The notes under the pieces: generated by a model | Databases searched by the model: none | Told to the model about the DNA's origin: nothing | Seen by the model: the letters and a program-made list of their open reading frames with translations, nothing else | Assembly: GCA_961205875.1 (NCBI GenBank) | Contig: OY540814.1 | Span: forward strand, 28,154,151-28,218,150 | Source: Sialis fuliginosa | Taxonomy: Eukaryota > Arthropoda > Insecta > Megaloptera > Sialidae | Reading direction: 5' to 3' | Length of the DNA stretch: 64,000 nt | In this document: in pieces, positions 1 to 9,700 of the stretch | Layout: each line of letters begins with the position of its first letter | How positions within the stretch are numbered: position 1 is the first letter of the stretch | Made by a program: the position numbers and the translations under genes

Positions 1-82
1 AAATTAAGTTTCAACATTAATTAAGCGATGAATTTTTTTTAGTAATAATAATTGTTGATAACAAACAATTTTAATTTAGTTC

Positions 83-301
83 TACAGGGTGTTAATAAAA
101 AAAATGTCAAAATTTGCAATCTTCAAAATGATAAAACTCATTTTTTTCAAATTTTGGCAACACTGTCACTAAATCAAAAAATGAACAGACGTTAATGTAG
201 AGGTTAAAAAATGACATCGGAAGACATAAAACGTTACAGGGTACCTATTCCATTAAAAAAAACTTTATTTTTGTTACAGCGCAAAAATGGAACACCCTGT
301 A
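83..301. mobile_element. Short MITE-like element with TACAGGGTGTT ends
   Basis: The segment begins TACAGGGTGTT and ends AACACCCTGTA, a perfect 11-bp inverted repeat if the flanking TA is counted. It is about 220 bp long and non-coding. TA flanks suggest a Tc1/mariner-type non-autonomous element, but only one full copy is seen. Similar TACAGGGTG ends occur at about 390, 16092, 38575 and 38673. Confidence 0.45.
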
Positions 302-1239
302 TTGTTGAAAATAATTTTACGACGTTGATCTTTTCAGACCAATAATATTATGTACCAAACTTTGGAAAGCCGGATGCACTATTGAACCACCCTGTATAAT
401 GTTATAAATTTAATTTTCTTAAGTAAGATTTTAAAGCCATCAAAGAAAATATTGCTACTTTTAAATGCTGTCTATAGATCACTTCAGTAATTGACACACT
501 TTTCTCTCGAACGGTTGAACAACCGATCTACACACACACACACACACATACACACACACACTCACTCACACTCCCACCGGAAAGATACAAAACGTGATTT
601 GAACTGTTGTGTGCATTTAATTGATTGATTTCTAATGTTGACGCAATTTCAGATAAATCTATTGATTGTTGTTTAATCAATGTATTAGATAAATCTGTTG
701 ATATTAAGGTTTAAATTAATATTTATTGCTACTTTTATAAGACAAGATGAGAATTAAGAGACACTTAAATGAGTTAGCAAAGACGAAGTGTTTTTTTTAT
801 TAAATAATAATTTAATTTTCTATGAGTTGCTTGTATTATATTAAACATATTACCTTTACTTGTAATTACATTTCTATAGGATTTTTTTTAATAATATAAT
901 ATTATTAAAACTATTTTGCATAAAATATAAAAACGCGTAGAAATACCAGTGGTTCTAAATATTTGTTGTTGTTGTTGTTATTGTATATAAAAGCAATTGA
1001 AATTTAATAAGTTGTAAACAAGATCGTATAGGAAATATAAAGAGGCGAAATAAATTGCTATCAATTTTCTCTGACGAGGCAATAATTTTTTAACTGAATT
1101 GATAAATATTACCTTGAATTCTAAATGAAATATGGTTCACGATTTAAAATTATTTTTAAACCTAACCTAACTTTTCAGAAACAAAAAAAAATTAATATTT
1201 ACCGAACATATTTTGTAAAATTGGCAAAAAACTACTAAC
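302..1239. other. Non-coding AT-rich stretch
   Basis: No coding region seen. It holds a (CA)n microsatellite and a short (TTG)n run near 963. If the Reeler gene continues leftward, this may be its intron or 3' flank. Confidence 0.4.
530..571. repeat. (CA)n microsatellite
   Basis: About 20 CA units, interrupted once by a TA and followed by CTCACTCACAC. Confidence 0.9.
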
Positions 1240-1269
1240 TTGATCATAATAATTACTTAAACTAAAAAT

Positions 1270-1370
1270 AACAACAATAAAACAATGTCACTCGATACGT
1301 GTTTCGACTTCACAAGAAGTCCTCGTCAGGAGCCTAACAGTTCCAGACGTGACATTGTTTTATTGTTGTT
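1270..1370 (-). ncRNA. Candidate type I hammerhead ribozyme repeat (family 1, copy 1)
   Basis: On the minus strand the order is: a perfect 22-nt arm (1370-1349), a spacer, CTC, CTGACGA (1329-1323), a GACTTC/GAAGTC hairpin with a TTGT loop, GAAAC (1305-1301), ACGTATC, GAG, then the complementary arm (1291-1270). This is the hammerhead order: helix I strand, CUGANGA, helix II, GAAA, short helix III, cleavage triplet, other helix I strand. Cleavage would fall between 1294 and 1293. The triplet region reads AUC where the related copy near 47.4 kb reads GUC, so helix III may be weakened here. There is one extra G between the conserved A9 and helix II. Known: hammerheads occur in Penelope-like elements and other invertebrate repeats. 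Activity is inference. Confidence 0.5.
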
Positions 1371-1662
1371 AAGGTGTATATTTTTAGTTTAAGTGGCTAA
1401 GAAACCACAGTTTCTCCGTTTTTCCAGTAGCATAATAATTACATAAAGTCGAAGACTCGTTTCTACAAAACCTGTATTTAATAATTAATTTAATAATACT
1501 AATGAGTCTAATGACATAAGCTAAATAATTAATTGAACATGATCTAGCTTATACCATATATGCATGTTTTAATACAATTACAACTACATGGGAATAATTA
1601 TAATCGCTGTATTTTTTTTGCAAATTACTTTGTTAAATGTTTTATCGGACGCATGTGTATAT

Positions 1663-2276
1663 CGCATAGGCGCCGACTACGGGGTAGAGGGGGAGGGTCA
1701 ATTACCCCTATAGACATGATTCCAGAGGGGCTTCATACAAACACTCGTCAACAAAATTTAAGGATTTTTTAATTTCCTAAAAAAGGTCACTAAAATTTTT
1801 TTTTTGAAATTTATACTTTATAGTATAGGAGCCAGCTGCAAAAACGGTGTAGGTTTAACAACCGTCTGCCGTTGTGGTTACTTTGAAGTACTCACTCGGA
1901 CGATGAGTCCAGTCCACCAGCTTGTAGGGGTTTAATAGATAAGGCCCACGAAAAATACGCAAAGTAGACCCCAATTAAAGATATTTTCGATATACGGCAG
2001 AAATATTTTCTTAGAGGTTTAATTAAAGGGGGCCCTCAAAATTTCGACCCCAAAATTTCAGAGAGCAACCGGAAAATATTTATTTGGACGTACACTTACA
2101 TAAAAACATAATGGTAGAATTTTTTATGTGGGAACTTCGGGGTCTTAGGCCTACAAATGACCGGAATTGAGTCAAAATTTTAAAAATGCTGTAAAATCTA
2201 AAATACCGAATGAAAATTTCTGCCGCGCGGTGTATGCCCTCCTGGTAAAATGAAAAATCGATGCCTATGTGTATAT
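1663..2276. mobile_element. Putative insertion between 10-bp direct repeats
   Basis: ATGTGTATAT occurs at 1653-1662 and again at 2277-2286. The inserted block starts CGCATAGGCGCC and ends CGATGCCT, giving a short imperfect inverted terminus (CATAGGC/GCCTATG). No coding potential is seen. The class is unknown; the direct repeats could also be chance in AT-rich DNA. Confidence 0.35.
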
Positions 2277-2286
2277 GTATTTATAT

Positions 2287-3452
2287 TATATTAATATAGA
2301 ACTTTTCATTATTAGCTTTTGTGTTGTATTTTATTTATTATTACATATGTATACCTATATAGGTAATAATCAATATTACCTGGAAATATAGTTCCCTAAT
2401 GGAATTTATATTTTAGAGTGATTAATGCTATATGGTCATAAAGTTAAATACATTAATATCATTTGATATTTTTTATTTTTTGATTATATCAATACTTACT
2501 TTATTTCTTTTTTAACAGGTATCACTTTAGTTATTATTTATTATTTATTATTTCTGAATGTTTTAACAGATTTCAAAAAAAGAGGAGGTTCTTAATTCGA
2601 CAAATTCGACAAATATGGATGCACCAATTTGGAGGATTTTTTTTTGTTTGAAAAGTATACTCCCGAGATCTCATATAAATTTCATCAAAATTTGACCATG
2701 GACTTCGAGATACGTCATTCAAAAGGGGAAAAAAAATAACCTCTAAAAACACTAAAAAGTATATAATCTTAGACAAGGAAAGATAAAGGACAAATAACAC
2801 ATTACCTAGCGTTGTTACCATATCGCTCCACGAGTCATTGGCGTATCATTAAAATTTTAAAATAAATATCAATTGTTTTGAATTATAAAATTAATTAATA
2901 ATAAATGTTTTATATTGTCTATAAAAGTATTTCAGTGATAATTGATTAACAGAGAAATATCTATTTGGAACTATCATCTCTCATACATACATACTAAATT
3001 CAATTGTAATTTAAAGCATATTTGCATATTATAAATTTTCAACTGACGCCTCTGAGATAATATACGATTTTGACAACTAAGAAAAGATGGCCGCCGTAAA
3101 ATTATGGTAACACTTTTATATACGGATTAGCATTGGTTGTTATTGATTTTAGTTTTGGTAAACCCTGAGATGTAAATGAAAACCCCTTTTTTATTTTATC
3201 TATTTTATTTTAATTTTTGTTACCATAATTTTTTTTTTTTATCGTCGTCATTTTTTGCAAAACCCAGAGAAATTACACTCAAACCCGGAGCCCGGAGATC
3301 CAGTGTGCAAACCCTGAGACTCCGGATCAAAAACGGAGACCTGGTCACCCTAATCCATAGTCTTTCTAATCTAAGTATATAATAATTAATTTGACAGTTT
3401 TCGAAGTTGGTGCCAAGCTAATAAATTGAACTAAAATCAAAACAATACTTAC
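2287..3452. other. Non-coding region downstream of visible Reeler exons
   Basis: I looked on the minus strand for a third Reeler exon (a short exon with a hydrophobic FW/YW motif) and found none. Segments at about 3055-3140 and 3355-3375 are inverted relatives of 33230-33345, so part of this is interspersed repeat, with an insert of about 200 bp in this copy. Confidence 0.4.
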
Positions 3453-5211
3453 GTAAAGAAGACCTGCCCAGGGGGCGCATGTTTTGGCGCGCGCCACACG
3501 AGTAACGCCCGTTGTTTATCTTTGGGGTCGCCGTGAGTGATGGCGCTACATTCCGGATGTGATTTAGTGTTCGGTGTCTCGGCCCATTCGCCGATCCAAG
3601 CGTTAGTCGCGACGTCGCGCGCCTGTAGGAAGAAACCGCGAAATACGGCACCCTCTATTGTCACTGTAAATATAAAAAAAAACAAAAAAAACATAAGTAA
3701 CTTTCGTGAAATGTGAATTTTGTAAATTTTGAAGTGGGGGGGGGGAGATTGGTTCTTTTAGTAAGAGTTTCTAAATGATTCTACGTCGTATTTTTTTGTA
3801 TTTTAATCGATATTTGTATGACGAGTTGAAGTTCACTGCAGGAAATTTCACTAAAAAATTTCGAATTTTTGATTTCGTTAAAAGTATATTTAATGTATAG
3901 AAAATGACGTGAAAAGTTGAACTGTTCAAACCGCAGGTCTGTATCTCAAACCGTTCTCGAGATATAGCCTCTCAAAGTTCTAGTTTTTTCAAATTTTTGG
4001 AGAAAAAAGGTCATAACTTTTGAACGCGTGGTCGGAATTGATTTTAGTTGACGGATTTGGAATCAGCGTGTCAAAATCTATATAATGACATATATAATAC
4101 CTTAAAACTCGAGAAAAAAAATTTCGCGAAAAATCGAAAAAATTCAAAGGGGTATACCTTAAAAAAATGTCGATTTTTAACCAAAATTTTTTTTTCGGAT
4201 ATTAAAGTATTATACATGTCATTATATAGATTTTGACATGCTGATTTCAAATCCGTCAACTAAAATCAATTCCGACCACGCGTTCAAAAGTTATGGCCTT
4301 TTTTCTCCAAAAATTTGAAAAAACTAAAACTTTGAGAGGCTATATCTCGAGAACGGTTTGAGATACAGACCTGCGGTTTGAAACAAACAACTTTTCACGT
4401 CATTTTATATACAATAAACATACTTTTAACGAAATCAAAAATTCTAAATTTTTTAGTAAAATTTCCTGCAGTGAACTTCAACTCGTCATACAAATATCGA
4501 CTAAAATACATAAAAATAAGACGTAGAGGTATTATAGTTTTATAAGTAAAACCGAGAAACGTTAGCGATGGAGCAAGGATTTATAATAGTTGACAAGAAG
4601 TGTTTACATAGGCGTGACGTCAAAAATTCGCCATGACACCTGCGAGCGTTTTGGCGTCAAATTCAAAATTAGTTTTAAAAGGGTAAATTTCTGTGATTAA
4701 ACCTTTATTTTCTGCAGAAATAAGCATTTTTTTGGAAATAAGATCATCATAAAATAGTTTTTAAAAATTAGGCATCATGCCTATTTGATTGGGCTATTAG
4801 GAGTATCTCCATTTTACCTGGAGCTTAGTATAATAAACCAACTTATCCAGTGGCGCATCCAGAAAAAAATTCGGGGAATTGTAAGTAATTATTTTATCTA
4901 TCATAAATAATTATTAAACTAGAAATGTACTTATATTAACAAATTTGGGGGTGTTTTAAACCTTAAAACCTACCCCTTGAGTACGCTACTGAACTTATCT
5001 TACCTGTAATTTCTGTTCCAGGTCCATACTGACTTCCCGAAGCTACCACCGCATAGGGACTAGTTCCTTGAGGTTGGGGTTTCGACTGTCCATGATAGGG
5101 TTGATTCGGTGTCGGTTTGACGCAAGTATCCACTGGCGCTCCATCAGGGAAACCGTTACACACGGTTGCCAACAACAATGTAATACACAATAACAGAGCT
5201 GCTCCGTTCAT
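3453..5211 (-). CDS. Secreted Reeler-domain 'defense protein' (partial, two exons)
   Basis: Exon 1 is 5211-5004 and exon 2 is 3663-3453, with donors GTAAGA and GTAAGT and acceptor TTTACAG; the phase 1 junction makes a continuous frame of about 139 residues. Residues 1-20 (MNGAALLLCITLLLATVCNG) look like a signal peptide. The mature part begins FPDGAPVDTC and carries the Reeler pattern: PG-x-EIT-VTIEG, FRGFFLQARD, an internal cysteine (SHPECSAITH), then LLVWRAPKHAPPGQVFF. Insect proteins of this family are small secreted haemolymph proteins, some linked to immune nodulation; the role here is inferred from family. Exon 2 ends in phase 2 and the expected last strand of the domain is missing, so at least one exon lies to the left, probably outside the window. 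The exons are clearly more GC-rich than their surroundings. A foldback repeat and a hAT MITE sit in the intron. Confidence 0.85.
3776..4535. repeat. Long foldback (palindromic) element, copy 1
   Basis: The left half (from about TCTACGTC near 3780) is mirrored by the right half (to GACGTAG near 4527). Arms are about 350 bp around a non-palindromic centre of about 100 bp at 4105-4205. The same sequence recurs at 42.4-43.1 kb and 61.6-62.4 kb. It lies in the Reeler intron. The mirror arms create matching short open frames on both strands, which are not genes. Confidence 0.85.
4858..4991. mobile_element. 134-bp hAT-type MITE beside the Reeler exon 1 donor
   Basis: It begins CAGTGGCGCATCC and ends GTACGCTACTG. 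The flanks are a perfect 8-bp target duplication, AACTTATC, at 4850-4857 and 4992-4999. On the minus strand the duplication begins at the fifth intron base after the exon 1 donor (GT at 5003-5002), so the element jumped in next to the splice site while leaving it intact. Confidence 0.8.
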
Positions 5212-5221
5212 GGCTAAATCA

Positions 5222-5280
5222 GACTGATCACTGCAGTATGTATGTATGTGATTTAGCTACAGGATAAAATATGTTATGTA
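5222..5280 (-). promoter_or_regulatory. Possible core promoter of the Reeler gene
   Basis: Upstream of the start codon on the minus strand there is a TATTTTAT box (about 5271-5264) and an initiator-like ATCAGTC (about 5228-5222). Spacing is somewhat long for a TATA/Inr pair. Weak evidence; no 5' UTR data. Confidence 0.25.
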
Positions 5281-5401
5281 CGTGACTTTCACTTAATTCG
5301 TTTTTGTTAGCGTTTATTTTTATTTTGCTTTCACTAATCCGAATTATTTAATGTAGTTGATGTTGCTTCTGGATATGAAACTTGTTTTGTGCGTTGTGAT
5401 C

Positions 5402-5707
5402 CAGTGGCGTAGCGGGGGGGGGGGGGGGGGTCTATCATGCCCCGGGTGCCAAATGGCCCTTAACCTTTTAAACCGCATAGCATAAACCTAATTTATAAAG
5501 AGCTGAAGACCTTTTTTTTTTTTTAGTCGTGGAAATGTAAAATGTATTTAATAAATAAGATTAAATAAAATAAAAACTGAAGACCTTTTTTTTTTAGTTA
5601 CACCAATTTCAACTCAGATTTATTATAAAATTATTATTATTTTTTATTTTTGGGGGCGCCAAAAAGATATCGTACCCCGGGCGCCTATTATGCTTGCTAC
5701 GCCACTG
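5402..5707. mobile_element. hAT-type MITE with perfect 8-bp target duplication
   Basis: Inverted ends CAGTGGCGTAGC and GCTACGCCACTG, flanked by TTGTGATC at 5394-5401 and 5708-5715. 306 bp, non-coding, with a poly-G tract just inside the left end. It lies just upstream of the Reeler gene. Confidence 0.9.
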
Positions 5708-5800
5708 TTGTGATCGTTCTGATTATAGTATCTATCTAAATGTCTATTAACTCTTATGAAATGTCTGTCACTTCCGTAAGTCTGAAGCTATAAGATTAGT

Positions 5801-6362
5801 TATAGACATAGATATAGAGAATGGACCACGCATCTGACTCGAAAATAGAGTCGTGGCAAAAGAAAGAGATAGAAACAAGTTTGGAATATACTTGTCCTTT
5901 TTTAAACAGAGGTGTAACTATTTTATTCTTGGCCACGAACATTAAAAATATTTATATTAATTTAATATTAACGTTATAAAAAAAATTTATTTAAAAATTT
6001 TAATATCTTGTTCTTCCTTTTTCGTAGCTTCGTAATGTAACCTAATATCAAAAAAAAAAAATTAAAATTTTGTTAAGTAAATCTTATATGTGCTGTTTGT
6101 AAGTGTAGCAATCCACCTCATCATTTTGTAGCAACCACGTGGGAATTGATTTAAAACTATTTTTTATTAATATATATTTAATATTTTTGGTAGCAAAAAT
6201 GTTATTTTCCCGGAATATCCGTTCATATTTTTGCAAATTTCTATCAGATTAATTGATGTTTTTTTTTAATTTCCTCGATGAAATATGAACCATTATAGTA
6301 TGTTTATTGTTTATATTATTTACTTTTCTTATAAAAAACTTATTGCACAAAAATCACAAGAT
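5801..6362. repeat. Interspersed repeat (shared with 18057-18783)
   Basis: From GCATCTGACTCGAAAA to the TTGCACAAAAATCACAAG segment this matches 18057-18610 almost base for base. Outer ends of the two copies (ATAGAGAATGGACCA here, TGTCCATTCTCTAT at 18764) are inverted, so the family probably has inverted termini and this copy lacks its right end. Confidence 0.7.
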
Positions 6363-6756
6363 AGATAGTTTTTCAGTTATGCCGCGAAAAGATAGACAAA
6401 CGGACATACGGACAGAAAAAATAGAAAGCTGTCTTTTAAGATTTCTTTTTCTGAAAAAAAAAATGAAATCTTTGTTGGGGCCCTCACATAAATTAGCGTT
6501 ACAATCATTACGTATCTATAAATCAAAATTATTTAAAAATAATATATTAGTTGCCATCTAGTGGACAAAGTTATCAACTATCTGACATATATGTATGGTT
6601 TGAAACTTGGGAAAATTTAAATAACTCCCACCACTTTTTTATCACATGTTTACTTTCTTGTTTCTTGTTTATATATTTGTAAATTGTAAAAAATGTCAAT
6701 AATTTCTGTATAATGTGATTTTTGTTGCGTAAAAATATAACAGAAATAATACAACA
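6363..6756. other. Upstream region of MNS1
   Basis: Non-coding, AT-rich. It would contain the MNS1 promoter and 5' UTR; no clear TATA or initiator can be singled out. Confidence 0.4.
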
Positions 6757-9700
6757 ATGGTGAATATTTAATTGTTTTTAAATAATTATGAAAACAATTA
6801 TTTATATCAATTCAATGATATTATTTATGTTTTACTTAGGCTAATGCAAGGCGTAAAGAATTCATCCGCACCCAACTGGCTGCTGAAATGGAACAAAGAA
6901 AACATATCGATATCATTGAACGTGAACGGTCTGGAATCATAAGTCGTGGCAACGCAAACACTGCGATTAGAAAATATCACATTGATAGACAAGAAAAAGA
7001 TAGACAAGATGAACTACAAAAAGTAAGTTAAAAATTCAATAATTACGTTTTATTAATGACAGATATTCTCAACAGGCAAATGAAATCAAATTTAACCTTA
7101 AACAAAAAATTGCACAAGAAGAAAAACTTGCGGAAGAAATAAATCGAGTAAAACATAAAGAATTATGTGATTTAAAAATGAGGTACAATCATTTTAGTAA
7201 TTGCAATACATTATTTTGATGTTATTTATCGTCAAACAGGCAACATTTACGAGCTACGAGTAAAGAACTTCAAGAACTTGAAAAGAAGTTACGTGAATCT
7301 TATATAAAAAAAGCTGTAGCTGCTCAGATCGCTGAGAAAGAAGCCATCCAATTAGAAGAAAAGGTTCTTATTAATATAAATAAAATTATATACTAATCCA
7401 TTACAAATATATTTTTTTTAGCTGCGGGAACAAAAACAATTTGAAATTTTACGCAATACATGGTTGACAAATGAAGAATATGATCGTAAAATGGAAGTTT
7501 TAGAAATGCAAAGGAAACGCGAGTATAAAAAGGCACTCGAAGAGCAGATGATTGTCTTGGAACATAAGAAGAAATGCGTGTATGAAGAATTCCTGCAGGA
7601 GAAGAAGATGTTGGATGACATTGTTGAGCGAATTCACGAAGAAGATATGAAGTACGTAATATTATTACTTTATTGTTGTCTTTTAATTATTTAATGCATT
7701 GTTGTACAGGTTAGCAGAAAAAAAAATGATCAAGATGAAGAAGACAAAAGAAGAAATGGAAGAGTTCCGAAGAGCACAAGAAATTTGGAAACAGAAGAAA
7801 CGTCAAGAACTGGAAGAAGAAAATCGTAGAATATTGGAATTCTTGCAGAAAAGTGATGAAAAAGCACAAAATAGGTTAGCTTTAATGTCACACACTGTCT
7901 ATCTCAATCTTCTTCTCACTTGTACTTACATAACCTAATCTTCAAACAATATTGGTGTTGCACTTAGACGCGTTATCTGCCCCTTTTATTTTTTTATTTC
8001 AATGTTTCCAACAATTCATTTTATTTTGAAATCAATTCACTACCGTGTGAAATTTCATTTCAAAACTTTTTGTATTTATTTTATATAGAAAGGCAGAAAT
8101 TGAACAGAAGAGGAAAGAAAGAGAAGAGATGACAGACGCTATGGCAATGAAACTTTACGAAGAAGAGGTAAGTAGATATATATTTATTTATTTTATATAC
8201 AGGTAAACATTCACATTTTTCCTACATATTCTGTAAAGGTAGTAAGGAAAGTATAAACAGCTCTTCGACTCGGTAAAACTTTTCCAAAAACTTCTAACAA
8301 GAGAGGACGCTGAAGCACAGATTCTCGGTAATCTTTAAATGAAATTTTTCCATCTCGGTCTAGATCCATTTTTTTTGTTATCACATCGACCATATCCTAT
8401 AAAAAAAAGTCCAAGCAACTATCAACGTTCAATTTCACTTTGCTATATTTATACTGTCATTTTAAACAATCAAACTGTTGTATTTTCAAGATTATACGAA
8501 ATTTTGAAAAATCTTTAATGAAACATATTATATTTTTATATCAAGTTTAACAACATATTTCAATTTTATTCAAATCAGTGATACAAATTTTGATTGTTAG
8601 AATTTTTTTTTTAATTGTTGCAATTTTCATACAATGGAATAACTGCAGAGCATTTCTCTGTCTAACAAATATGTATTGGTATGTCTGTCTTTGTCTGATT
8701 CAGAGAGAAAAGTTTTAAACAATACAGGCTGCAAACTTGTCAGTTACTTTTGCATGTGATAGTACATTCTTTTTTTTATCAATTTTCCATCATTTTATCA
8801 CACATTGCAGTGAATTTCTGCATTAACAAACATTTTAAATAAACTAAACTGTTTTTTATTAATTCTCTAAATACCTTAACACCTTCATCTGCGTCATCTT
8901 CTCCGGGCTGTTTTACTAAAGAATTCCTCATAAAATGAAACATCGTATCCCTTACAATTAGACCATCGCCCATAATGTCATAAACCTGATAAAAATATAA
9001 AAATTCTATATATGGTACATATCATCACGCTATCACTGAAAATAGCTGAGCAGTGAAAACACTACTTACATTAAAGCAATATTCTATTTTTTCTTCCAAC
9101 GTTCCTCTTAAGAATAAGGACATAGCATTCGCCCAAGCTTCCATCGAAATGATTTGAACTGAAACAGGGTTCTAAAAAAATATGAAAATATATAGATGTC
9201 AAATTTAACCTTACTTTCGTTCCTTTATCAAACGCAGCAAAAATTCTTTCCATTAGCATGTCTTCAGTCATGTTAAAAGAGCTGTGTAAGACGTCTCTGA
9301 ACTGCGCACGCGTAACCCCGGACTTATCCGGACTTTCCTTTTGTATTTTGTAATAAATCAACATGATACATTCTAATTCAGTGTAACTGAAGTGTAATTT
9401 CTTGACGAGACGTTGAAACAGAGCTGAGTGCTTTGTCTTGAAGCGAGTCTCCTCCATAGAATCGAGGGTTGTGTCAAGGGGAATACCGAACGACATTTTG
9501 TACTGCTTATTTTCATATTCCTTTGCAAAACTACAAATTTTATTCCAGTGTTTACAATCTGTCTCACTCGTTTCTATGGTTTTACGCGTCTTCATGGTGA
9601 AAATTTAATAATTGGTATCACTCTGGAGTAACACTGATTTGTTTGATCAATATCAGATGTGTCGTTTGGAATATTGACGTAACAAGTGTGGAAAACAAGA

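Noticed and set aside
1880..1915. GATGAGTCC, resembling a hammerhead core
   Set aside because: The preceding bases are not CU and no GAAA with a helix II follows at the right distance.
1..3452. Search for the third Reeler exon
   Set aside because: No minus-strand acceptor followed by the expected hydrophobic FW/YW segment in phase 2 was found.
4048..4259. Overlapping 62-codon open frames on opposite strands with near-identical products (also at 42.6 and 61.9 kb)
   Set aside because: They result from the palindromic symmetry of the foldback repeat; no domain, AT-driven composition.
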